NCBI RefSeq assembly: GCF_004331465.1
Contig: NZ_SJKB01000009.1
Location: forward strand, 124,001 to 188,000
Source: Kribbella pittospori
GTDB taxonomy: Bacteria; Actinomycetota; Actinomycetes; Propionibacteriales; Kribbellaceae
Reading direction: 5' to 3'
Length of the DNA stretch: 64,000 bases
Part shown: positions 17,410-25,375 of the stretch, one piece after another
How positions within the stretch are numbered: position 1 is the first letter of the stretch
Layout: each line of letters opens with the position of its first letter
Made by a program: the position numbers and the translations under genes
Notes under the pieces: model-generated
What the model saw: the letters and a program-made list of their open reading frames with translations, nothing else
Database searches by the model: none
What the model was told of the DNA's origin: nothing

Positions 17410-19168
17410 GAACCAGTTGGCCGTCGAAGTGGTCCGCGGCGAGATGCAGCCGTGGAGCGACTACTCCGGAAAGCGGAAGGCCGTTGGCGGGCTGGTTCTG
17501 CGCACACTGCTGACTGACGTGCTGCTCGACGCACGCACACTCGTCCTCGGCCCGCACGGCGCCGACCTGATCGAAGCCGTGCTGGCCAGGTCCGGACCGA
17601 CGACCCTGCTGGTCCGCTCGGTATCCGACGCGGGCGAGCTGAGTGAGAAGTTCGGTGACCGGCTCCAGGTCATCGCGGGTGCGCTCGACGGCCTGATCGC
17701 AGCCGGTGTCCCGACGTACGACGTGATCGTGGCGGCCGACGGGCTCGACCGGGTACTCGGCTACGACAGCGACGACCTGAGCTGGCAGCAGCGGCTGGAC
17801 GCGCTCGCCGCCGTGATGTCGCCGCAGGGCGTGCTGGTACTGGGTCTCGAGAACGAGTTCTCGCTGGTGAACCTGCTCGACCGTCGCCCTGCCGATCAGC
17901 GGCACGCTGACGACGAGTGGCGTCCGCTGCACGACGACCCGTCCCGGCCGGTCTCCGTCGCGCAACTCGCCGAGTCGCTCGAGCGGGTCGGGCTCGGCAC
18001 GGATGTCGCGGCGTACGCGGCCTTCTCGGTGGATGAGACCCCGTCGGCACTGATCGCGGCCGACGTCGCCGCGGCCGCTCGCCCAGGTCAGCTGCCTACG
18101 CGGATCGCGGTCGAGGCGCTCGAGGCGTCAGCCGCCGTCGTACCGCTGCTCGCGCCGGTGGCCGAGGGTGCGGAGGCGGCCGCGCGCGCCGGTCTGCTGG
18201 CATCGACCGCGGGTGGGTGGATCGCAGTGGCGGGCGCGGCGCCGAAGCACGCCGTGTACGCGCAGACGCCGGGGCAGGAAGCCCTGCTGACCGCCGATCC
18301 CGAAAGCGATGGTTGGTCCGTCAGCGTCACCGGCGGTGGTGCGGAGATCGCCGGTGTGATCTTCGACGCGTCCGCGGTGCCGGCCAGGGTGCCGGGTGGG
18401 GTCACCGTCGAGACGCAACTGATTCGGCTGGCCGCCGCCGAGGACGTCCCGAGCTTCCGCGACCTGGCCGCACGGCTCGGCGACTGGGCCCGGTCACAGA
18501 CCGATTCGCGGGTGCTGCTGCGCTGGGACGACGTGGTCGTCGACGGCGAAAGCTTCGGGTTCGGGATCTCCGCCTGGACGACCGCCGCCGAGGAGACCGG
18601 CAAAGACCGGCTGGCCGCCGCGTGGTCCCGGTTCCACGATCGGCTGATCGGCGGCCACCGCCGGCACCCGTGGCCACCGTGGGTGGTCGGCGACGACCTG
18701 GTCGCCGCCTGGGTGGCGATGTCCGGTATCGAACCGGTCGGGCCAACGCCGGCCACCGGCCCGGACACGCCGCCGGCCTCCGTCGAGTATGTTGCCCGCG
18801 GCAAGGAGTTGGCCGGCGCGCTGGCCGCCGCGGTGGGCATCCCGGCCGACGCGTCGCAGACGCCGGACGTCCGCACGGCGCTCGCGGCGGCCGAGCGGGC
18901 CGCGCACGAGGTCTACGAGCTGAAGGGTCAGATCTTCGGCCTGGAACGTACGCTCAATTTCCGGGACAAGGCACTGAAGACTCGGGAGACCCGGATCCGC
19001 GAGCTGCGCATCCAGGTACAGGCGGTGAACGCCGAGCACGCCAGGCTGCGGAAGTCCCGCGCGTACGCCGCGGTCAAGCTGGTTCGCAACGTCGCGCAGA
19101 TCCGCAATCCGCGGACGTTCGCCGGCAAGGTGAAGCGCCAACTGAAGAACAAGCTGGGCACGGCGTGA
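17402..19168 (+). CDS. Methyltransferase-like protein with C-terminal coiled coil
   Basis: 588 residues. Residues 40-150 look like a SAM-dependent methyltransferase core: Leu-Val-Leu-Gly-Pro-His-Gly-Ala-Asp near 47, Tyr-Asp-Val-Ile-Val-Ala-Ala-Asp near 105, Leu-Val-Leu-Gly-Leu-Glu-Asn-Glu near 145. The glycine motif is poorly kept, so binding of SAM is uncertain. The middle part is unrecognised. From about 500 to 560 there is a charged heptad region (coiled coil), followed by a basic tail with several Lys-Arg pairs that may attach to membrane. The gene overlaps its upstream neighbour by 8 bp and is the third of a coupled group. Confidence 0.6.
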   Translation: MSENQLAVEVVRGEMQPWSDYSGKRKAVGGLVLRTLLTDVLLDARTLVLGPHGADLIEAVLARSGPTTLLVRSVSDAGELSEKFGDRLQVIAGALDGLIAAGVPTYDVIVAADGLDRVLGYDSDDLSWQQRLDALAAVMSPQGVLVLGLENEFSLVNLLDRRPADQRHADDEWRPLHDDPSRPVSVAQLAESLERVGLGTDVAAYAAFSVDETPSALIAADVAAAARPGQLPTRIAVEALEASAAVVPLLAPVAEGAEAAARAGLLASTAGGWIAVAGAAPKHAVYAQTPGQEALLTADPESDGWSVSVTGGGAEIAGVIFDASAVPARVPGGVTVETQLIRLAAAEDVPSFRDLAARLGDWARSQTDSRVLLRWDDVVVDGESFGFGISAWTTAAEETGKDRLAAAWSRFHDRLIGGHRRHPWPPWVVGDDLVAAWVAMSGIEPVGPTPATGPDTPPASVEYVARGKELAGALAAAVGIPADASQTPDVRTALAAAERAAHEVYELKGQIFGLERTLNFRDKALKTRETRIRELRIQVQAVNAEHARLRKSRAYAAVKLVRNVAQIRNPRTFAGKVKRQLKNKLGTA

Positions 19169-19172
19169 ATGC

Positions 19173-20225
19173 TCAGAGGATGTCCCAGGTGAGCGGGGTG
19201 CCCTCCGGTGCGTCGACGCGGAACTCACGGCCCTCGACCGAGCCGAAGGCGTCCGGCGGCAGGCCGCCGGCCGGTCGCACCGAGCGGACGTTGTCGACGG
19301 CAACCCGCTCGCCGGCCTTGACGTCCCGGGTGACGTAGAGCGACCGGCGGAAGCGGAGGACGTTCTGCTCGGCCTGCTTCGGACCGATGATCGGTTCGCC
19401 GAGCGCCAGCTGGGCGACGCGGGTGTTCTCGACGAGCGCCTCCAGCTCACCCGGCTCGAGGGAGAAGGCGGAATCGACGCCGCCGTCGGCGCGCTTGAGG
19501 GTGACGTGCTTCTCGATGACGGTGGCACCGAGCGCGACTGCGGCGATGGCGGCGCCGATGCCCATGGTGTGGTCGGAGAGACCGACCTGTACGCCGAGGG
19601 CGTCGCGCAGGACCGGAATCGCGCGCAGGTTGGACTGCTCGGGCGGAGCCGGGTAGCTCGCTGTACACGACAGGACGATGATCTGCTCGTTGCCGGTGGA
19701 GCGGGCCGCGCGGACCGCGGCGTCGATGTCGGTGAGCGTCGCCGAGCCGGTGGAGATGATGATCGGCTTGCCGGTCTCCGCCATCCCGCGGACCAGCGGC
19801 AGGTCGCCGATCTCGTTCGAGGCGACCTTGTACGCCGGGACGTTCAGCTTCTCCAGGAAGTCGATCGCGGTCCGGTCGAAGGCCGACGAGAACGCCACCA
19901 TGCCCAGCGACGTCGCCAGGTCGAAGATCGGCTCGTGCCAGGCCCACGGTGTGTGTGCCTCGTCGTAGAGGTCGTACAGCCGCGCGTCACTCCACAGCTC
20001 ATGCTCCGACGGCAGCCGGAACGCCGGCAGGTCGACGTCGAGCGTCATCGTGTCCGCCGTGTACGTCTGCAGCTTCAGCGCCTGCGCGCCCGACTCCGCC
20101 ACCGCCCTGACGATGTCCTTCGCCCGCTCGAGATCACCGTTGTGGTTCCCGGACATCTCCGCGATGACGAACGGCTGGTGGTCCGGCCCGACCGGCACTC
20201 CGCCGATCTCGATGGTGGTGTTCAT
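19173..20225 (-). CDS. pseI: Pseudaminic acid synthase PseI
   Basis: 350 residues. An N-terminal NeuB-type TIM barrel begins with Phe-Val-Ile-Ala-Glu-Met-Ser-Gly-Asn-His-Asn near 19-29 and includes Lys-Leu-Gln-Thr-Tyr-Thr-Ala-Asp, Ser-Thr-Gly-Ser-Ala and Ser-Asp-His-Thr. A C-terminal SAF (antifreeze-like) domain spans about 290-350. The Met-Ser-Gly-Asn-His-Asn wording is the one usual for PseI rather than sialic or legionaminic acid synthases. It condenses 2,4-diacetamido-2,4,6-trideoxy-L-altrose with phosphoenolpyruvate to give Pse. Its ATG overlaps the pseH stop (ATGA). It converges with the methyltransferase-like gene, only 4 bp away. Confidence 0.93.
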   Translation of the reverse strand: MNTTIEIGGVPVGPDHQPFVIAEMSGNHNGDLERAKDIVRAVAESGAQALKLQTYTADTMTLDVDLPAFRLPSEHELWSDARLYDLYDEAHTPWAWHEPIFDLATSLGMVAFSSAFDRTAIDFLEKLNVPAYKVASNEIGDLPLVRGMAETGKPIIISTGSATLTDIDAAVRAARSTGNEQIIVLSCTASYPAPPEQSNLRAIPVLRDALGVQVGLSDHTMGIGAAIAAVALGATVIEKHVTLKRADGGVDSAFSLEPGELEALVENTRVAQLALGEPIIGPKQAEQNVLRFRRSLYVTRDVKAGERVAVDNVRSVRPAGGLPPDAFGSVEGREFRVDAPEGTPLTWDIL

Positions 20226-20731
20226 GACGTCCTCTGGTGTCGTCGGTCCTGCTTGCGCAGGCTGATCGGAATCACGGTGACCTCGCGACCGTCTGCGGAC
20301 CGGACCTCTGGCGTCCCCTCGGTGAAGCGAAACCGCCGGTTCATCTGCCGCACCACCGTATTGTGCTCCAGCACCTCGCCGGTGAGCACATCGAGGCCCA
20401 GGTCGTCGAACGCGTACGACGCCGCATCGCGCATCACCTCGATCCAGGCCGGCAGGGTCTCACCCCGCTCGGCCAGGCCGTCGGCGTCGAGGAAGAACCC
20501 CCAGGCGGCAGTGGATCCTTCGATGTCGAAGAAGTTCACCACACCGGCCGTCGTCCCGGCGCGCTCGTAGATCAGCACCCGGCGGCTCGGGTCGGCCGAG
20601 GTCTTCGCCCACCACGCAGCGTGTTCGTCCGCGGAGATCTCGTGCGAATTGATGCTGACCTCGCGGTTGGCCTGCTGGTTGCGGAGCCGGCGGATGGTGT
20701 CGAGGTCGTCCTGGGTCGCGGCGCGCAGCAT
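20222..20731 (-). CDS. pseH: UDP-4-amino-4,6-dideoxy-AltNAc N-acetyltransferase PseH
   Basis: 169 residues, the usual PseH size. The GNAT fold starts with Leu-Arg-Asn-Gln-Gln near 16-20 and Ser-Ile-Asn-Ser-His-Glu-Ile near 26-32; Glu-His-Asn-Thr-Val-Val-Arg-Gln-Met near 122 matches the Asn-x-x-Ala/Val-x-x-x-Tyr/Met part of RimJ/PseH-like enzymes. It acetylates the 4-amino group made by PseC. It is the first gene of a coupled pair with pseI. The 83 bp before its start are shared with the divergent GHL10 hydrolase gene. Confidence 0.85.
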   Translation of the reverse strand: MLRAATQDDLDTIRRLRNQQANREVSINSHEISADEHAAWWAKTSADPSRRVLIYERAGTTAGVVNFFDIEGSTAAWGFFLDADGLAERGETLPAWIEVMRDAASYAFDDLGLDVLTGEVLEHNTVVRQMNRRFRFTEGTPEVRSADGREVTVIPISLRKQDRRHQRTS

Positions 20732-20764
20732 GCACCCAACCTAGCGTCTTCTCTGGAGCGCCTT

Positions 20765-20778
20765 GATGTGTAAACATC
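20765..20778. promoter_or_regulatory. Small dyad between divergent pseH and hydrolase genes
   Basis: GATGT and ACATC form an inverted repeat separated by 4 bp. It lies in the 83 bp between two divergent genes and could be an operator, but it is short and no regulator gene is adjacent. Confidence 0.3.
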
Positions 20779-20814
20779 TTTCCACTTCGTCCGGAGCGAT
20801 AGTCGGAGAGTGAC

Positions 20815-22395
20815 ATGAGAGTCTGGCGAGTCATGGGTGTCCTCGGTGCCACGGCAGGGCTGCTGCTGAGCGGGTTGTCCGGTACGGCGTCAGCCGCGCC
20901 TGCGGCGTCCGCGGACGGGAGTCAATGCGTGGCGAACCCGGCCACGCCGCTCCGGCAGTTCCGCGCGAGCTGGGTCGCGTCGGTGGTCAACATCGACTGG
21001 CCGTCGAAGACCGGTCTGACCCCGGCACAGCAGCAGGCGGAGCTGATCGGCTGGTTCGACGACGCGGTCCGTCAGCACCACAACGCCGTCATACTGCAGG
21101 TCCGCCCGACCGCCGACGCCTTCTGGCCGTCCACGGTCGAGCCCTGGTCGCAGTACCTGACCGGCCATCAGGGCGGCGACCCCGGCTACGACCCGCTGGC
21201 CTTCGCCGTGGCCGAGGCGCACAAGCGGAACCTCGAGCTGCACGCCTGGTTCAACCCCTATCGGCTGTCGATGGGCACCGACATCAACGCGCTGGTGCCC
21301 GAGCACCCGGCGCGCCAGCACCCGGACTGGGTCGTCTCGTACGGCGGCAAGCTGTACTACAACCCCGGCATTCCGGCCGCCCGCAAGCTGGTCGAGGACG
21401 CGATCATGGACGCGGTCTCGCGCTACGACATCGACGGCGTCCACTTCGACGACTACTTCTACCCGTACCCGGTGGCGGGCCAGGTCTTCGACGACGCCGC
21501 GACGTTCGCGCAGTACGGCGCCGGCTTCTCCAACCTGCAGGACTGGCGGCGGAACAACATCGACCTGCTGATCCAGGAGCTGGGCCAGAAGATCAAGGCG
21601 ATCAAGCCGTGGGTGAAGTTCGGCATCTCGCCGTTCGCGGTCTGGCGGAACAAGGCGACCGACCCGGAGGGCACCGACACCACCGCCGGCGTGCAGACGT
21701 ACGACGACCTCGCGGCGGACACCCGGAAGTGGGTCCGCGAGGAGTGGATCGACTACATCGTCCCGCAGGTCTACTGGGCCGGTGGGTTCGCGCCGGCCGA
21801 CTACAACAAGATCGTCCCGTGGTGGGCCGATCAGGTCCGCGGCACCCATGTGCATCTGTACATCGGCGAGGCGACGTACAAGGTCGGTACGTCGACCCAG
21901 TCGCCGGACTGGGCGGATCCGCTCGAGCTGAGTGACCACCTGGCGTTCGACAGTGCGATCCCCGAGGTGAAGGGCAACATCTACTTCTCCGCGAAGGACG
22001 TCCGCGCTGACCGGCTCGGGGCGACCACACTGCTCAACAACACCTGGTACACCCGTCCGGCGCTGATTCCGGCCATGCCGGCGCTCGACTCGCGTGCACC
22101 GCTCCCGGTCCATGCAGTCCAGGCCACACGGACGGGTAGCGGCGTACAGGTCAAGTGGGGCCGTACGTCGGGTGACACCACGTCGTACGCGATCTACCGG
22201 CGTGAGCTGCTGGGTGGCGACCACTGCCCGGACAACGACGCTCGCAACCTGATCGCCACGGTCCGGTCGAGCGGCGCAGAGCAGTCCTACCTGGACACGT
22301 CGGCGACGCCTGGCACGAAGTACCTGTACTCGGTCACCGCCCTGGACCGCCTCGCCAACCAGAGCGTGCCGATCCCGGCCGTGTCCCTGCGCTGA
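20815..22395 (+). CDS. Secreted GHL10 (DUF187) family glycoside hydrolase with C-terminal FnIII-like domain
   Basis: 526 residues with a Sec signal peptide (hydrophobic stretch 8-27, Ala-Ser-Ala cleavage near 28). Residues 45-400 form the TIM-barrel GHL10 domain: Phe-Arg-Ala-Ser-Trp-Val-Ala-Ser-Val near 49, Leu-Gln-Val-Arg-Pro-Thr-Ala-Asp-Ala near 98, His-Ala-Trp-Phe-Asn-Pro-Tyr near 142 and Gly-Val-His-Phe-Asp-Asp-Tyr-Phe-Tyr near 210, all family hallmarks. A fibronectin-III-like domain fills about 430-526. Members act on cell-wall or secondary wall glycans. A role in trimming or recycling the surface polymer is inferred from its place between pseH and the GT-C gene. Confidence 0.85.
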   Translation: MRVWRVMGVLGATAGLLLSGLSGTASAAPAASADGSQCVANPATPLRQFRASWVASVVNIDWPSKTGLTPAQQQAELIGWFDDAVRQHHNAVILQVRPTADAFWPSTVEPWSQYLTGHQGGDPGYDPLAFAVAEAHKRNLELHAWFNPYRLSMGTDINALVPEHPARQHPDWVVSYGGKLYYNPGIPAARKLVEDAIMDAVSRYDIDGVHFDDYFYPYPVAGQVFDDAATFAQYGAGFSNLQDWRRNNIDLLIQELGQKIKAIKPWVKFGISPFAVWRNKATDPEGTDTTAGVQTYDDLAADTRKWVREEWIDYIVPQVYWAGGFAPADYNKIVPWWADQVRGTHVHLYIGEATYKVGTSTQSPDWADPLELSDHLAFDSAIPEVKGNIYFSAKDVRADRLGATTLLNNTWYTRPALIPAMPALDSRAPLPVHAVQATRTGSGVQVKWGRTSGDTTSYAIYRRELLGGDHCPDNDARNLIATVRSSGAEQSYLDTSATPGTKYLYSVTALDRLANQSVPIPAVSLR

Positions 22396-22398
22396 CGG

Positions 22399-24816
22399 TC
22401 AGGGAGTCTGCGTCGGGAAGGTCCCGGTCGGGAAGCTCTGCGTGGGAAAGGTCTGCGTGGGGAAGCTGGGCGTTTGCGTCGGGAAGCTCGAGGTCCCGGT
22501 GGGGAAGCTGGGGGTCCCCGTCGGGAAGCTCGGGGTGCCTGTCGGGAAGCTCGGGGTGCCGGTCGGGAAGCTCGGGGTGCCGGTCGGGAAGCCTGGCGTC
22601 TGTGACGGGGTGCCCGTGGGCGATGGGCTCTGGGACGGGAACGGGTTGGCCGGCGGCGGTGGGTAGAGCTGGTAGACGCGGACCGAGCCGTACTGGAAGC
22701 GGAGCTCGGTCAGGCGGTCCAGGTTCTTCGGCGGTGCGCTGACGCGTTCGTCCAGCAGCAGCCACTGCACGCCGTACTTGGTCCGCAGTGTCTCCAGGTT
22801 CTCCCGCGTGGGGTCCGTGAACACCTCGTCGTTCAGCCGGAGGGTCTCCTCGTCCCAGTACTTGCTCTGCACGCCGTCCGGGTATGTATCGTCCACTCTG
22901 GTCTGGTAGGCCCAGCCCTGCACGAGCACCCGGCGTTCGGCGTACCCGGAGATCCAGTACGAGCCGGTGAGGCAGTGCGAGGCGCGGGCGCGGTGGCAGT
23001 GCAGGTTGGTGGCGATCAGGTCGTCGGACCCCGAGTTCCGTCGGATGAACCGCGCCGCGTCGATCCCGCCCGGTGCGATCGACTCGTACTCCGTCAGCGG
23101 TGGCGTGGCGAACTTCCGCAGCGACACCACCGTCGGCGACACGGTCGTACCCAGCAGCACCGCGACGGCGATGAGAGCCCAGGTACGACGTGAGCCGCGC
23201 AGGACGAGCCCGAAGACGCCGATGCCGATCGCTGCGATGACCAGTGCGACCGCCAGGCCCTGACCGAAGCAGTTGGCCGACGTACACGCGTCGTCCGACC
23301 GGTAGCGACCCCAATAGATCGCGGCGACCCCGATGAGGAGTGCAACGCCCGCGATGGTGAATTGCCGGCGATCCAGCGACGCCAGACCCCAGGTGGCCAG
23401 CAGAACGCCGTAGATGAAGCCGGTGCGGACGAAGTACAGCTGAGTCAGTCCGTCGTCGGACAGCACTGCCGCAGCCACGATCGCGGCAAGGAAGCCGACG
23501 ACGAGGAACACCGGCATCGGATCGCGCTGCACGCGTCGCTTGATCAGCAGCGCGCCGACGGCAGGCTTGACCCAACCGATCACGACAACAGCACCGATCA
23601 CCGCGACCGCGGACCCGCCGCCCATCCGGTCGGCCAGCTGGTCGAACGTCGTACCCGGCTTGAAGAGGACGCTGGACACTGCGCCGCCCAGTACGACGAA
23701 GAAGGTCAGTACGTAGGCCGCCGCAACGCTCACACCGAGCACCAGCGCGCGGAGGTTGAGACGCCCGGCCCGGACAGTCAGATAGACCCACGCTGCCGCC
23801 AGTCCGGCGGCGTAGATCGGGAGAGTCGTCGCCTTCGTGAGGGCGAGGGCCGCGATGAGCACACCGGCCGTGACGAACAGCCGGAACAGCTGACCGCGCG
23901 TCTGGCCGGGCTTGCGGCGTAGAAGCAAGGTGGTCACCGCGATGAGCGGCAGCAACAGCACTGTGGAGAACGCCTGCGGCGGGTTGGTCAGCTGACCGAG
24001 CGAGAACGGGCTCTCGGTGAGGACACGGTCAGACACAGCCCACGGCCAGGCAGTGAGGTCCCCGGCGACCACCGTCAGCCCAGCTGCGATCGGCGCTGCG
24101 ACAGCGCGACCGGTGAACAGCATGCCAACGGCCGCAGCACCCAGCACGGTCAGCAGGATCCAGGCGAACGGTGCGATCCGGTGCGTCAGAACGTCGAGAG
24201 GGATGTTCGTGAGCCAGTGCGACGAGGCGATCTGGTCGTACGCCGCCCAGTGGCTGGTCAGCCATTTCCCGTCCGCAGAGGGGACCTTCGGCGGGAAGTG
24301 GTGCGTGAGCTCACCGGCCAGCGCGAGGTTGTGCGGTGCGTCGGAGTTCGGCCGCAGTGCACTCGCGCCGTTGAGCGGAATGAGCTGTGAGCCGACCCGC
24401 ACGAACCACGCCGCCGCAACGCCGACCGCGACCATCACACCGGCCGTCGCCCACCATGGCGTGGGCCGCTCGGGCAGCTTGCGCCGTGGCAGCGCGCGGT
24501 ACACCCCGACCGCCAGCGCAGGCATCAGCAGCGCCGCGAACGGCATCTTGAACAGCATCCCGATCGGGTAGAGCAGCGTTTCGACAGCCAGTCCGAACGC
24601 CGTCCCCAGTACTGCGTCCGCCAAGAACCATCCGGTCCCGCCGGTGAGCCGTCGCCAGAACATCGTGCCCGGTATAGCGATGATGATCAGGAGGTAGCCG
24701 AGATACGCGGCCGGCATCCAGGGCGGATGCTCCTGCAAGGCGACGAACCACGCCAGCGGAAGCACCGGCAGGCTCACCATCGCGGCCACGCGCGTCCCCC
24801 GGCCAGGTGTGGTCAC
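22399..24816 (-). CDS. GT-C-like polytopic membrane protein with Pro/Thr/Ser repeat tail
   Basis: 805 residues, GTG start at 24816. About a dozen membrane helices lie between 15 and 590, followed by a soluble domain (about 590-715) with Gly-Trp-Ala-Tyr-Gln-Thr-Arg and Tyr-Gly-Val-Gln-Trp-Leu-Leu-Leu-Asp, matching the C-terminal domain of the protein at 6640-8940. The last 85 residues are Phe-Pro-Thr-Gly-Thr-Pro-Ser repeats of low complexity, which would extend outside the membrane and may cross wall or be O-glycosylated. The gene ends 3 bp from the convergent GHL10 gene. The enzymatic role (transfer from polyprenyl-phosphate sugar) is inferred from the fold only. Confidence 0.78.
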   Translation of the reverse strand: MTTPGRGTRVAAMVSLPVLPLAWFVALQEHPPWMPAAYLGYLLIIIAIPGTMFWRRLTGGTGWFLADAVLGTAFGLAVETLLYPIGMLFKMPFAALLMPALAVGVYRALPRRKLPERPTPWWATAGVMVAVGVAAAWFVRVGSQLIPLNGASALRPNSDAPHNLALAGELTHHFPPKVPSADGKWLTSHWAAYDQIASSHWLTNIPLDVLTHRIAPFAWILLTVLGAAAVGMLFTGRAVAAPIAAGLTVVAGDLTAWPWAVSDRVLTESPFSLGQLTNPPQAFSTVLLLPLIAVTTLLLRRKPGQTRGQLFRLFVTAGVLIAALALTKATTLPIYAAGLAAAWVYLTVRAGRLNLRALVLGVSVAAAYVLTFFVVLGGAVSSVLFKPGTTFDQLADRMGGGSAVAVIGAVVVIGWVKPAVGALLIKRRVQRDPMPVFLVVGFLAAIVAAAVLSDDGLTQLYFVRTGFIYGVLLATWGLASLDRRQFTIAGVALLIGVAAIYWGRYRSDDACTSANCFGQGLAVALVIAAIGIGVFGLVLRGSRRTWALIAVAVLLGTTVSPTVVSLRKFATPPLTEYESIAPGGIDAARFIRRNSGSDDLIATNLHCHRARASHCLTGSYWISGYAERRVLVQGWAYQTRVDDTYPDGVQSKYWDEETLRLNDEVFTDPTRENLETLRTKYGVQWLLLDERVSAPPKNLDRLTELRFQYGSVRVYQLYPPPPANPFPSQSPSPTGTPSQTPGFPTGTPSFPTGTPSFPTGTPSFPTGTPSFPTGTSSFPTQTPSFPTQTFPTQSFPTGTFPTQTP
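22400..22620. repeat. 21-bp tandem repeat coding for the FPTGTPS tail
   Basis: Units of 21 bp repeat about nine times, the inner five nearly identical, and code for a seven-residue motif. Outer copies near the gene end are diverged and shortened. Because the unit is a multiple of three, gain or loss keeps the frame. Confidence 0.85.
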
Positions 24817-24920
24817 CGGTGAAGTGTATGGGTCGCCGGAGTCGCCCGAGACGTTTACCCGTGGCGCGATCCCCTTTACACTCAGTAATCTCCCAGCTCT
24901 CGCACGGTTCGGGAGGTTCG

Positions 24921-25112
24921 ATGGTCGCCCTCCACATCGCCGGTCTGCCGGTCGAGGAGGTTCTGCTTGCCGCCGTCGCTGCCGCGAGCCCGCTGATCGC
25001 CCTGATCGGCTGGGAGATCTCCAGCCGGGTCAAACGACTGAAATCCCTGGTCCGGCGTCGCGCCGTCACCCCGCCGCGGGAGCCACCGCGAGCCGGCGAG
25101 CGCACAAGCTAG
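24921..25112 (+). CDS. Small single-pass membrane protein of the ACP operon
   Basis: 63 residues from the ATG at 24921, preceded by GGGAGGT at the right distance. A hydrophobic helix runs from about 10 to 29, followed by a tail rich in Arg and Lys (cytoplasmic by the positive-inside rule). It is 11 bp upstream of the acyl carrier protein gene on the same strand. It might anchor the acyl-transfer system to the membrane, as small membrane proteins do in D-alanylation operons; this is inference, as the sequence belongs to no family I recognise. Confidence 0.6.
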   Translation: MVALHIAGLPVEEVLLAAVAAASPLIALIGWEISSRVKRLKSLVRRRAVTPPREPPRAGERTS

Positions 25113-25123
25113 GCTTTGGCCTC

Positions 25124-25375
25124 ATGAGTTCGATAGCGCGTGGCAGGGTCAGGGAGTTGATGGGCGAGGTGATGACGGCGCAGGGAAAGAACTTGCCGGG
25201 CGACGACACCGCCGATCTGCGAGAGATCGGGTTCCGGTCGCTGGACTTCTCCGAGCTGGCCCTCCGGGTGGAGGACGAGCTGGAGGCCGAGCTGAACTTC
25301 GATGCCCCCGGGCTGCGCCGGATCGCCACTGTCGGCGATGTGCTGGACTTCATCGAGCAACTTCAGTCGGCGTGA
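25124..25375 (+). CDS. Acyl carrier protein
   Basis: 83 residues. The PP-binding motif is Ile-Gly-Phe-Arg-Ser-Leu-Asp-Phe-Ser-Glu-Leu, with Ser39 as the likely phosphopantetheine site; the preceding Asp-Thr-Ala-Asp-Leu and the acidic helix after it fit a stand-alone carrier protein. The downstream AMP-ligase gene starts inside its stop codon, so the two are coupled, as ligase-carrier pairs often are. It is not the fatty acid synthesis AcpP, since no fab genes surround it. Confidence 0.85.
   Translation: MSSIARGRVRELMGEVMTAQGKNLPGDDTADLREIGFRSLDFSELALRVEDELEAELNFDAPGLRRIATVGDVLDFIEQLQSA

Noticed and set aside
22442..22666. Plus-strand repeat protein (Val-Gly-Lys-Leu-Gly)
   Set aside because: It is the antisense reading of the repeat tail of the membrane protein on the other strand, whose repeats continue a true coding frame.
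24807..24920. Longer start of the small membrane protein gene
   Set aside because: The added residues are unlike protein, and GGGAGGT precedes the inner ATG at 24921.
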